Below, in pieces: positions 1 through 8,834 of a DNA stretch of 35,301 bases. Source of the stretch: Rhizobium sp. Q54 (GTDB lineage Bacteria > Pseudomonadota > Alphaproteobacteria > Rhizobiales > Beijerinckiaceae). Each line of letters opens with the position of its first letter. Position 1 is the first letter of the stretch. Made by a program: the position numbers and the translations under genes. A model generated the notes under the pieces. That model was given only the letters and a program-made list of their open reading frames with translations, ran no database searches and had not been told where the DNA came from. The stretch spans positions 1-35,301 of the forward strand of contig CAMDKB010000002.1 in NCBI GenBank assembly GCA_945901195.1. Reading direction: 5' to 3'.

Positions 1-1
1 G

Positions 2-154
2 CTCTCGAACCGCGTCTTCGAAAGCTACGACGCCATCATCGAGGCGATGTGCGAGGCCTGGAACAAACTCGTGGCGATTCCCGACGCCATCAAATCAATC
101 GGATTGCGCGAATGGGCGCATGTGGGTAGGTGCAAATCACCCTTGGTATCATAA
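2..154 (+). pseudogene. C-terminal end of an IS630-family-like transposase (cut by window edge)
   Basis: Frame 2 reads LSNRVFESYDAIIEAMCEAWNKLVAIPDAIKSIGLREWAHVGRCKSPLVS*, typical of IS630/DDE endonuclease C-termini; not in the ORF track. Confidence 0.7.
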
Positions 155-187
155 CCGTGATTCCTTCAATTTGGATTTCGCATGATC

Positions 188-541
188 TCAGATCTGACGG
201 CCCGTAGCTGCGCGCAAATCCGTATTCACCGCTGCTCGCGTTTGTCCCGAAAGACTGCGGATGACTTGCGCCAACATGGAAAGCGTTAGACTTGACATGA
301 GCGACGCAAATATCGCGCCTTGAAGCATTCCTGAAACATGCGCATAGCTTGCAGGAATACTCAGATTGGCGACTAAAAATCCCGCGCTTGCGAGCGCCAG
401 GAAGATCGCCAGAAACTGTACGGCAGGAAGGAGCTGCCGGCACAGTATTTCTCTCTCGGCATTCTTCTGTTCAAGCTCATTGACGCGTTTTAACAGCCGT
501 TGCAGCTGGTCTTCGACATTTTCCGGCAGGTTCGGCAGCAT
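188..541 (-). CDS. Hypothetical membrane protein, coiled-coil N-terminus and two hydrophobic segments
   Basis: ORF from internal ATG (MLPNLPENVEDQLQRLLKRVNELEQKNAE...LLPAVQFLAIFLALASAGFLVANL); longer ORF start at 676 seems unlikely. Confidence 0.5.
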   Translation of the reverse strand: MLPNLPENVEDQLQRLLKRVNELEQKNAEREILCRQLLPAVQFLAIFLALASAGFLVANLSIPASYAHVSGMLQGAIFASLMSSLTLSMLAQVIRSLSGQTRAAVNTDLRAATGRQI

Positions 542-690
542 GGGGTCATCCTTCACATATTGCGGATTTCGAGCGCCAATATGTGCGTAGAGATGCCGAA
601 AATCCGTGCAAATTCGCACATGGAAGGGATGAGAACGTCTCCAGACAGAGCCGAGCTTCCTCCCAATCGCGCGCACACCACGGATTTGAC

Positions 691-713
691 AATGTAATCA
701 CAATGATTACATT
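691..713. promoter_or_regulatory. Inverted repeat AATGTAATC-ACAAT-GATTACATT, candidate antitoxin operator
   Basis: Perfect 9-bp arms with 5-bp spacer, 25 bp upstream of the RHH antitoxin ATG at 739. Confidence 0.5.
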
Positions 714-738
714 CGAATCAGATTGTGAGTACGCCACC

Positions 739-1029
739 ATGACTGTAAAAGCAGAAAATCTATCTGTTCGCCTGCCACCCGAAATCCGCCAGCAGGTGGA
801 CAATCTCGCCCGCGCGACAAGACGCTCCCGCTCGTTCATCATCAATGAAGCTGTGGCTACCTATGTCCGCAGTCAGGCTGAATACGCACGTGAAATAGAC
901 GATGCATTGAAGTCGACCCAAAGCGGCATCGGCCATTCCAGGGAACAGGTTTTCGCATGGATGGATTTATGGGCGGCCTCTGGCAAGAAGCCGCCTGTCC
1001 CCAAGCCCGATATTGGTCCAAAGAAATAA
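739..1029 (+). CDS. Ribbon-helix-helix (CopG/ParD-like) antitoxin
   Basis: MTVKAENLSVRLPPEIRQQVDNLARATRRSRSFIINEAVATYV is a typical RHH domain; start inside the longer ORF 583..1029. Confidence 0.8.
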   Translation: MTVKAENLSVRLPPEIRQQVDNLARATRRSRSFIINEAVATYVRSQAEYAREIDDALKSTQSGIGHSREQVFAWMDLWAASGKKPPVPKPDIGPKK

Positions 1030-1035
1030 AAACTG

Positions 1036-1343
1036 ATGGCATTACTTTTCTCTGAAGCAGCATTTGAAGATCTTGCTGGACTCGACGCGTGGCTGTCTGA
1101 AAAGAACCCGCTGGGCTGAAAAACGTTCTCAACGCGCTCAAGATCATTTTCGCGCACATAGAAACTTTCCCTCACTATGGCCGCCCTACTCACCGTAAAG
1201 ATTTGCGTATCGCCATCGAGCCCAAATATAATTACGTTCTGCCCTATTATATCGATGGCGCCGATATCTGGATTTTGCGCATTTACGATTCTCGGCGCGC
1301 GCCTCTGGAATACATGGCGCTAGATTTGCCGCCCATGTCCTGA
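1036..1343 (+). pseudogene. ParE/RelE-like toxin, disrupted by a frameshift
   Basis: MALLFSEAAFEDLAGLDAWLSEKNPLG* followed in another frame by LKNVLNALKIIFAHIETFPHYGRPTHRKDLRIAIEPKYNYVLPYYIDGADIWILRIYDSRRAPLEYMALDLPPMS*; ParE-like fold signature. Confidence 0.75.
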
Positions 1344-1379
1344 ATTTCTGTGTTCCGCAATAATCTACGATCTCGTCTT

Positions 1380-1658
1380 CTACCGCCCCGGCGCCCTCAC
1401 GCATCCCACAGCCGGGCAATTGCTCGCAAATCCGCGCGCATCAAACATGCAGGCAATCACGGATTCACCGCGATAGCGCATGCCATGACAGGCATTGTCC
1501 GCGATGCACACCGCTTTTGTCTTGTGCCGTCCGCACGGATCGCCAACAGGCGAAGCGCACCAATCCGACGGCGATAGACCGCACGGGCGATCTTGCGCAA
1601 GTGCAGCGCCAAAGCAAAACCAAATAACAGCTGCAAACACTTTCAATCGTCTTCGCAC
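1380..1658 (-). CDS. Hypothetical secreted cysteine-rich protein
   Basis: N-terminal signal-like MRRRLKVFAAVIWFCFGAALAQ and 8 Cys in the mature part. Confidence 0.5.
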   Translation of the reverse strand: MRRRLKVFAAVIWFCFGAALAQDRPCGLSPSDWCASPVGDPCGRHKTKAVCIADNACHGMRYRGESVIACMFDARGFASNCPAVGCVRAPGR

Positions 1659-1672
1659 ATCGCCTCCCGCAC

Positions 1673-2332
1673 TCAGTCGATTTTCGTTCGGAACAACTCC
1701 AGCGTCCTGGCCCGCGCCAGCGCAATCACCTCAGCATCAGTTCCCGTAGCGGGGTTATCAAACCCGTGCCCGGCGGGATAAACATAGACAGGCACTTCGG
1801 GAAACGCCGGGTTGATCTTTTCAACGCCTTCGAGCGGAATCATCGGGTCCTTCGCGCCAAAATGGCAGATGGTTGGGCACAGAGGCTTTATGTCCAGCCA
1901 GTGAGGCACATCGCGACCATAATATGAAGACGCCGCGGCAAACGGCAGTCTTTGAGCCGCATACCAAACCACCGAGCCGCCGAAGCAGAAGCCAACAATG
2001 CCAACCTTGCCGTATTCAGTCACGCGCGCGCGCGCCGCTTCAACGTCCATCAAGATGTCGGGCCAGACCACGCGCCCGCGCACAATCTGCGATTCCGCCA
2101 TTCCCTCTGGCGTACGTGGATAATTTGCACCCCGCACCTGCCGGTCATACAGCGCGGGGACGATTGAGGCATAGCCCAGCGCTGCATAGTCCGCCGCAAC
2201 GGAGCGAATATAATCGCCGATGCCGTAAGTGTCCTGAATGATCACCAGCCCGCCACGTGGTTTGCCCTCCGGCAAGTGCAACACTGCCGCCAGTTCGTGC
2301 CCGTCCGCCGCCTTCAACGAAATCATGCCCAC
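1673..2332 (-). CDS. Dienelactone hydrolase family protein
   Basis: GFCFGGSVVWYAA nucleophile motif, DTYGIGDYIRSVAADYAALGY, HGFDNP. Confidence 0.85.
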   Translation of the reverse strand: MGMISLKAADGHELAAVLHLPEGKPRGGLVIIQDTYGIGDYIRSVAADYAALGYASIVPALYDRQVRGANYPRTPEGMAESQIVRGRVVWPDILMDVEAARARVTEYGKVGIVGFCFGGSVVWYAAQRLPFAAASSYYGRDVPHWLDIKPLCPTICHFGAKDPMIPLEGVEKINPAFPEVPVYVYPAGHGFDNPATGTDAEVIALARARTLELFRTKID

Positions 2333-2414
2333 CGCTGCCTCCCAAAATAAATCCAGTCAATTAAACGCCTTGAGAGGCGCAACGCCACTGACTTTTTGTT
2401 CACTTAATGTTCTT

Positions 2415-2764
2415 ATTTATTGCCCGGGCGTCAGCCTGCCGTACCGGACGTTTGACAAGCTGCGATCGGTGAACCGGGCTGCGATTGTCGAGAACAAGCA
2501 GCTTGGCGCAGCACTGGACTATATCGCGGCACGGCAAGCAGGGCGCGAACAAGCCCGAAGCAAAGCGGCTCCCCGCCGCACGGGTCAGCAAAATCATATG
2601 TTTGCGGCTCACATCGAGCGACCCAGCGGGTGAAGTCAGGGCAAATGGCTTTTGACTCTTGCAGTCAAGCCATTTGCCCTGAATTCACGAAACATTGCGC
2701 CAAAGACCAGGAGTGAGACATTTCTAATTTGCCCCGCGTGAGCCATTCTTAAATGGCTTTGACA
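2415..2764 (+). mobile_element. Remnant (3' end) of an IS1202/ISNCY-type insertion sequence
   Basis: VSLPYRTFDKLRSVNRAAIVENKQLGAALDYIAARQAGREQ resembles the C-terminus of ISNCY transposases (LPYR-FDK-R---AIVENK-LG); apparent end ...AAATGGCTTTGACA at 2751-2764. Confidence 0.55.
2637..2691. repeat. Inverted repeat CAGGGCAAATGGCTT(TT)GAC ... GTCAAGCCATTTGCCCTG
   Basis: 18-bp complementary arms around a short loop, directly after the transposase-like stop codon. Confidence 0.75.
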
Positions 2765-2765
2765 C

Positions 2766-3725
2766 AAGGGACAGGAAAGCGCCAAGCGCGCGTTGGAGAT
2801 TGCCGCTACCGGCGGCCATCTCCTCTTGATGAACGGCCCGCCCGGCTCCGGCAAAAGCATGCTGGCCCAGCGCCTGCCATCAATTCTGCCGCCGTTGACG
2901 CCCAAGGAATTGCTCGAAGTCTCCATGATTCATTCGGTGGCCGGCATGTTGGCCGGCGGCGAACTGACCGACCGCCGCCCGTTTCGCGCGCCACATCATT
3001 CAGCGTCAATGGCGGCTCTTGTCGGCGGCGGCATCAAAGCCAAACCTGGCGAAGTCTCGCTGGCGCATCACGGAGTTCTGTTTCTTGATGAATTGCCGGA
3101 ATTTCACGCGCAGGTGCTGGATTCGCTCCGTCAACCCATAGAGACGGACGAAGTCGCAATCTCCCGCGCCACTCATCGCGTTGTTTATCCTGCCCGTTTT
3201 CAGGTCGTCGCCGCAATGAACCCCTGCCGCTGCGGTCATGCAACCGAACCCGGATTTGCCTGCAAACGCATGCCGAATGAACGCTGCATCGCATCTTATC
3301 AAGCCAAACTGTCAGGACCCCTTCTCGACCGGTTCGATCTGTCCATTGAAGTGCCGGCCGTGTCTGCTGCAGACCTGATATTGCCGCCACCGGAGGAAGG
3401 CTCGGCTGAAGTCGCCGTACGTGTGGCCGCCGCGCGCAGAATCCAGCAGGAGCGCTACGCGGCTCTGGGGCTGCCGCATGTCGGCACCAATGCCGCCGCC
3501 CCCGCCAATGTCATTGAAACCATAACAAAACTCGATGGCCCTGCACTTACGCTTGTGCGCGGCGCCGCCGAACGCATGCGTCTATCAGCGCGCGGATTCC
3601 ACCGGGTGCTGAAGCTCGCCCGCACATTGGCCGACCTTGATGGCACAGAACGGGTGGGACGTATTCATCTTGCCGAGGCCCTGAGCTATCGTGGCGCTTC
3701 CATGCAAAGCAGCGCCGCTGCCTAG
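2766..3725 (+). pseudogene. comM: 5'-truncated ComM/YifB-like Mg chelatase-type AAA+ ATPase
   Basis: Reading resumes at KGQESAKRALEIAATGGHLLLMNGPPGSGKSMLAQRLPSILPPL; C-terminal ~320 aa present, N-terminal domain replaced by IS remnant. Confidence 0.8.
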
Positions 3726-3788
3726 ATTTTTTCCATGACCGGCAGCAGTGATCCTGTCGGCTGTCTCACGAATCGATATAAGAGAGGC

Positions 3789-5285
3789 ATGCAGACTCAG
3801 CCCGCTCAATACGACATCATCATAATCGGCGGCGGAATTAACGGATGCGGGATTGCGCGCGATGCCGCCGGGCGTGGCCTGAAAGTCGCAGTCCTGGAAA
3901 TGGGTGATCTCGCACAAGGTACTTCGTCAGCCTCGACAAAACTCATACACGGCGGACTGCGTTATCTCGAACATTACGCCTTCAGGCTGGTGCATGAAGC
4001 TTTGAAAGAGCGCGAAGTACTTCTGGGTCTTGCGCCACACATCGTCTGGCCGCTTCGATTTGTGCTGCCGCAGATGCAGGGAATGCGACCGGCCTGGATG
4101 CTGCGCCTCGGACTATTCATGTATGATCATCTGGGCGGGCGAAAAATACTGCCTGATACACAAGCGCTGGATCTGCGTGAACATTTTGCAGGCGCTGACT
4201 TGAAGCCGGGTTTTACCCGCGGCTTTGAATATTCCGATTGCTGGGTTGACGACGCACGCCTTGTTGTTCTCAACGCAATGGATGCAGCCGCAAACGGCGC
4301 CGAAATCATGGTGCGCACGAAGGCTGTGTCTGCCCGCCGCGCACACGATCAATGGGCTGTCGATATTGCGCCAGAAGGGGGATTACCGCGAACACTAACA
4401 TCCCGCGCGCTCGTAAACGCCAGCGGCCCCTGGGCAGACGATGTCACTAGCAACATATTGGGGGCGGGATCATCGAAACATGTACGGCTGGTTCAGGGAA
4501 GCCACATCATTGTACCCAAGCTCTGGACCCACGACCGCGCCTATATTTTTCAAAACAGCGACGGCCGCATTGTCTTTGCCATCCCCTATGAAGACGACTT
4601 CACATTGATAGGCACCACAGACCGCGATTTCGCAGGCGACCCTGCACACGCCTGTGTGAGCGAGGACGAAATCACTTATCTCCTGAACGCGATCAGCGGC
4701 TATTTTGCCAGACCGCCATCCCGGACTGATGTCATCTGGAGCTATTGCGGAATCCGCGCCCTCTTTAACGACGGCGCCAGCGCAGCCAAGGACGCCACGC
4801 GGGAATATGTCTTGCAATTCGCTGTCGGCACCCCACCATTGCTCAATGTGTTTGGTGGAAAAATTACAACCTACCGGACCCTGGCAGAGGCAGCGCTGGA
4901 CAAGCTTGCACCCGTTTTTCCCCAGATGCCGCGCGCGTCCTGGTCAGGAACCACGCCACTGCCAGGCGGTAATTTGCCCCGAGGCGGGCAACAGCAATCA
5001 TTCCTGCAATTGCGCGCCGAATACCCATGGCTGACGTCGCAAATCCTGCACCGCCTCGTACGCAGTTATGGCGCGCTGGCCAGCGAAGTTCTGGCGGGCG
5101 CAAAAGATATCTCTGCGCTCGGCCAGCATTTCGGCGCAGGCCTTTACGAGCGCGAAGTGCGCTGGCTGATGCAGCGCGAATGGGCGCGCTCCGCTGAGGA
5201 TGTCCTGTGGCGGCGCAGCAAACTGGGGCTGCGGCTCACTCAAGCTGAAAGGGACGAGCTTGCGCGCTTCATGGCTCAAGGCTAG
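3789..5285 (+). CDS. glpD: FAD-dependent glycerol-3-phosphate dehydrogenase
   Basis: MQTQPAQYDIIIIGGGINGCGIARDAAGRGLKVAVLEMGDLAQGTSSASTKLIHGGLRYLEHY. Confidence 0.93.
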   Translation: MQTQPAQYDIIIIGGGINGCGIARDAAGRGLKVAVLEMGDLAQGTSSASTKLIHGGLRYLEHYAFRLVHEALKEREVLLGLAPHIVWPLRFVLPQMQGMRPAWMLRLGLFMYDHLGGRKILPDTQALDLREHFAGADLKPGFTRGFEYSDCWVDDARLVVLNAMDAAANGAEIMVRTKAVSARRAHDQWAVDIAPEGGLPRTLTSRALVNASGPWADDVTSNILGAGSSKHVRLVQGSHIIVPKLWTHDRAYIFQNSDGRIVFAIPYEDDFTLIGTTDRDFAGDPAHACVSEDEITYLLNAISGYFARPPSRTDVIWSYCGIRALFNDGASAAKDATREYVLQFAVGTPPLLNVFGGKITTYRTLAEAALDKLAPVFPQMPRASWSGTTPLPGGNLPRGGQQQSFLQLRAEYPWLTSQILHRLVRSYGALASEVLAGAKDISALGQHFGAGLYEREVRWLMQREWARSAEDVLWRRSKLGLRLTQAERDELARFMAQG

Positions 5286-5318
5286 TGATTCAGCCAATTG
5301 AAAACCGGGGAGATCTAC

Positions 5319-6524
5319 ATGTCGGAAGCTTTTCTTTGCGCGGGTGCGCGCACGCCAGTCGGCCGCTATGGCGGCGCGCTCGCCAACTTACGGCCGGACG
5401 ATCTTCTCGCAGAAGCCATCAAGGCGATGCTGGCGCGCGCACCCGGCCTTCCAGCGCAAGCCATTGACGAAGTTTTTGCCGGCTGCGCCAACCAGTCCGG
5501 CGAGGACAACCGCAATGTCGCACGTATGGCGCTGCTACTCGCCGGCCTGCCGTTGGAAATCCCCGGCGTGACGCTGAACCGCCTCTGCGGCTCCGGCCTT
5601 GATGCCGTCGGCACGGCGGCCCGCGCTGTGAAAACAGGCGAACTCGATGTCGCAATTGCCTGCGGCGTCGAGAGCATGTCACGTGCGCCTTTCGTGATGG
5701 GCAAAGCAACCGAGGCTTTCGCGCGCAATCCGGAAATCTTCGACACAACGCTCGGCTGGCGTTTCATCAATCCGAAGATGCGCGCCCAATATGGCGTCGA
5801 CGCCATGGGCGAAACTGCGGAAAACCTCGCGCAGGAGCAACAGATTTCCCGCGATGATCAAGACGCCTTCGCCCTCCGCTCGCAAGCGCGCGCAGCACGC
5901 GCCATCGCCAGCGGTCGCCTGGCGAAGGAGATTTTTGGCGTCGAATTGAAAGACCGCAAGGGTAACGTCACCACCGTGAGCCAGGACGAGCACCCGCGCG
6001 AGACGACGGTGGAAAAGCTCGGCGCATTGAAGACCATTTTCCGCAAGGATGGCAGTGTCACCGCTGGCAATTCTTCGGGGATCAATGACGGCGCAGCTGC
6101 CATGTTGATAGCATCGGGCAAGGCAGTCGAAAAATACGGGTTGACGCCGATTGCCCGGATCACCGGCCTGGCGACTGCCGGTGTTCCGCCACGCATCATG
6201 GGTTTCGGGCCGGTTCCTGCGACACAGAAGCTGATGACGCGGCAGGGCCTCAAGATCAGCGATTTCGATGTACTCGAATTCAACGAAGCCTTTGCAGCAC
6301 AGGCCCTCGCCTGCACCCGCAATCTCGGCCTTGCTGACGATGCAGAAAACGTGAACCCCAACGGCGGCGCAATCGCAATCGGGCATCCGCTTGGTATGTC
6401 CGGCGTGCGCATTGCATTGACGGCGGCAATGGAAATGAATGAGCGCAAGGTCAGGCGCGCATTGGCGACCATGTGCATCGGCGTGGGACAAGGCATTGCG
6501 CTGAGCATGGAAGCGGTGAGTTAG
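5319..6524 (+). CDS. Acetyl-CoA acyltransferase / 3-oxoadipyl-CoA thiolase-like
   Basis: NRLCGSGLDAVGTAARAVKTGE, NEAFAAQALACTR, NPNGGAIAIGHPLGMSG thiolase motifs; RBS-like GGGGAG before ATG. Confidence 0.9.
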   Translation: MSEAFLCAGARTPVGRYGGALANLRPDDLLAEAIKAMLARAPGLPAQAIDEVFAGCANQSGEDNRNVARMALLLAGLPLEIPGVTLNRLCGSGLDAVGTAARAVKTGELDVAIACGVESMSRAPFVMGKATEAFARNPEIFDTTLGWRFINPKMRAQYGVDAMGETAENLAQEQQISRDDQDAFALRSQARAARAIASGRLAKEIFGVELKDRKGNVTTVSQDEHPRETTVEKLGALKTIFRKDGSVTAGNSSGINDGAAAMLIASGKAVEKYGLTPIARITGLATAGVPPRIMGFGPVPATQKLMTRQGLKISDFDVLEFNEAFAAQALACTRNLGLADDAENVNPNGGAIAIGHPLGMSGVRIALTAAMEMNERKVRRALATMCIGVGQGIALSMEAVS

Positions 6525-6587
6525 CCTTTTGCCGTCTTCCCGGACGGCGAAGCTGATCCGGGACCTTATGAAGTAATCATCAATGCA

Positions 6588-6619
6588 ATCCCGCATAAAT
6601 GCTTCGCATTTTGCGGGAT
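6588..6619. repeat. Stem-loop ATCCCGCATAAATGC-ttc-GCATTTTGCGGGAT
   Basis: Near-perfect inverted repeat between thiolase stop and nitrilase ATG. Confidence 0.65.
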
Positions 6620-6637
6620 GACACTCTGGAGCATCCC

Positions 6638-7459
6638 ATGAAAGTCGCCCTCATCCAGATGAATTCCGGCAGCGACAAGGCCGCCAATCTGGCTTCAGCG
6701 AAATTGCTCATCGAGCAGGCTGTCAAAGAGGAAAAACCGGACTGGATTTGCCTGCCTGAAGTTTTCGACTTCATGGGCGGTTCAATGAAGGACAAACAGG
6801 CGGCCGCCGAAAAACTGCCCGATGGACCAGCCTGGACCATGACGCGCGACCTCGCAAGAAAGCACGGCGTATTCATCCATGGCGGCTCCATACTGGAAAA
6901 GCTCGATGGCGAGGATCGGCTCGGCAACACCACAGTCGCATTCAATCGCCAGGGCGACGAAGTCGCGCGCTATCGCAAGATTCACATGTTCGACATTGTT
7001 GCTCCCGATGGCCAGGAATATCGCGAGAGCAAGGCCTACAAGCCGGGCAACACAGTGGCAACCTATGATTGCGAAGGCATAACGATCGGCTGTTCCATTT
7101 GTTACGATCTGCGTTTCCCTGAAATATTTCAGGCGCTGGTTGCGCGCGGAGCAGAAGTCATCGCGCTACCCTCCGCCTTTACGTTGCAGACCGGCAAGGA
7201 TCACTGGGAAGTGCTGATCCGCGCTCGCGCCATCGAAACTGAAACCTATATGTGCGCGGCGGGGCAGACCGGAACCCACACTCAGGGCAATGAAGTGCGC
7301 GCAACTTACGGCCATTCCCTTGTTGCCGACCCATGGGGACATGTTGTCGCAAAAGCGTCAGACGGGGTCGGCTATGTTGCGGCCCGCATTGACCCGGCGC
7401 GTGTGAAGAAAGTACGCTCCATGATACCAGTCGCCCAGCACAAGGTGAAACTCACATGA
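6638..7459 (+). CDS. Carbon-nitrogen hydrolase (nitrilase superfamily, NIT2-like amidase)
   Basis: LPEVFDFM, YRKIHMFD, GCSICYDLRFPEIFQ = Glu-Lys-Cys catalytic motifs. Confidence 0.9.
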   Translation: MKVALIQMNSGSDKAANLASAKLLIEQAVKEEKPDWICLPEVFDFMGGSMKDKQAAAEKLPDGPAWTMTRDLARKHGVFIHGGSILEKLDGEDRLGNTTVAFNRQGDEVARYRKIHMFDIVAPDGQEYRESKAYKPGNTVATYDCEGITIGCSICYDLRFPEIFQALVARGAEVIALPSAFTLQTGKDHWEVLIRARAIETETYMCAAGQTGTHTQGNEVRATYGHSLVADPWGHVVAKASDGVGYVAARIDPARVKKVRSMIPVAQHKVKLT

Positions 7460-8478
7460 GCGTTGCCACCAAGTCACCGTTGTCGAAGATTGATCTCAAT
7501 CGTTTACTCGCACCGGAGACGGGGCGCTCTGCAGAGATGGAAGCCGTCTGGCAATATGTTCTGGAAGAAGACAAGAAGCTGCCCGATCAATCCAGGATGG
7601 CGCTCCCCGAACAACGCCAGGTGTTTGGCCTGCGCGCCAAACGCTGGAACAGCGACCTGCCTGATCTGGCGAAGCTCGAACGCATATCCGTACCCGGACT
7701 CAATGGCGCCCCTGCCGTCGTCTGCGATCTCATGACACCGGCAGATGCGCAACCTGGTTGCCTTGTGTTCATTCACGGCGGCGGCTGGGCATTCGGGTCC
7801 ATCGACACTCACGCCCGCATTCCGCGAACGCTCGCCAATACGCTGAAAGTGCGTGTCCTCTCGGTGGAATACCGCCTGACGCCTGAACATCCCTATCCCG
7901 CACCGCTCGAGGATTGCGTGGCCGCATGGCGCTGGACGGTTGCACAATCGCTGTCGCAGGCAGATTTCAAGGGGCCCCTAAGCATTGCAGGCGACAGCGC
8001 GGGCGCCAATTTGGCGGTTGCTACAATCATGCATGAAAATCGCCAGGGCAAACGCGCGGCCGATGTCGGCATGCTGTTTTACGGCGTTTATGGCGCAGAC
8101 TTCGAAACGCCATCGTATCTGCGTTACGGCGCCGGGTACGGGCTGGCCAAAGTAGGTATGGAAAAATTCATGGACTGGTATGCCCCGGGTGGCAGCAGTC
8201 CTGACGATTTACGTTTCGACCCGCTGGTCAGCCCCATTCATGCGCCCGAAGCCACGCTGGCGAGGCTGCCCCCGCTTTACCTTTGCGCTGCCGGGCTGGA
8301 TCCACTGCTTTGCGATACCTACGGTTTTGCCCAACGTCTGGACGAAGCGGGCGTTCGCTATGACGTGAACGTACATGAGGGCGTGCACCATGGCTTCATG
8401 CAGATTACACAAAGGCTCAGTGAAGCGCGCCGCGCCTACGATCTGGTGAAGGCATTTTATGACGGTGTGACGACCTGA
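7456..8478 (+). CDS. Alpha/beta hydrolase (HSL-type esterase/lipase)
   Basis: HGGGWAFGS oxyanion motif and GDSAGANLAVA nucleophile motif; ATGA overlap with preceding gene. Confidence 0.9.
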   Translation: MSVATKSPLSKIDLNRLLAPETGRSAEMEAVWQYVLEEDKKLPDQSRMALPEQRQVFGLRAKRWNSDLPDLAKLERISVPGLNGAPAVVCDLMTPADAQPGCLVFIHGGGWAFGSIDTHARIPRTLANTLKVRVLSVEYRLTPEHPYPAPLEDCVAAWRWTVAQSLSQADFKGPLSIAGDSAGANLAVATIMHENRQGKRAADVGMLFYGVYGADFETPSYLRYGAGYGLAKVGMEKFMDWYAPGGSSPDDLRFDPLVSPIHAPEATLARLPPLYLCAAGLDPLLCDTYGFAQRLDEAGVRYDVNVHEGVHHGFMQITQRLSEARRAYDLVKAFYDGVTT

Positions 8479-8502
8479 ACGGCCGCCCAACCGCGCAGAA
8501 GT

Positions 8503-8799
8503 TTACAATCCGCCGACTTCCGCAGGCGTAATGACCTCCACGGTGCGCCCTACAACAAACTCGGCGCCTTTGGCGCGCCACAGCTTGAAGTGGTCAGTCT
8601 GGGTGTGTGCTTCCAGATGCGCCTTGCTCTCCCATCGCTCGACGAAGACTATCTTTTCGGGCTCGGTGATGCTGACATGAACATCGTAGGAAATGCAGCC
8701 ATTTTCCTTGACGGTCTCAGCGATGCAAGGACGCGCGGCAGCAAGGCAGGCATCCAGAGATCCAGGCTTGATGCGCGCTGTAGCGATAACGAAAATCAT
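8503..8799 (-). CDS. Antibiotic biosynthesis monooxygenase (ABM) domain protein
   Basis: MIFVIATARIKPGSLDACLAAA...ENGCISYDVHVSITEPEKIVFVERWESKAHLEAHTQTDHFK. Confidence 0.85.
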   Translation of the reverse strand: MIFVIATARIKPGSLDACLAAARPCIAETVKENGCISYDVHVSITEPEKIVFVERWESKAHLEAHTQTDHFKLWRAKGAEFVVGRTVEVITPAEVGGL

Positions 8800-8834
8800 G
8801 AATTGCTCCCCCGGCAAGAAAGATGCCGGGAATT

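Noticed and set aside
1110-1124. Programmed -1 frameshift at A AAA AAC in the ParE-like gene
   Set aside because: The frame-0 TGA lies before the A-run, so ribosomes would terminate before reaching the slippery sequence.
5679-6596. 305-aa minus-strand ORF opposite the thiolase
   Set aside because: Antisense shadow ORF with no recognisable domain; thiolase motifs on the plus strand are clear.
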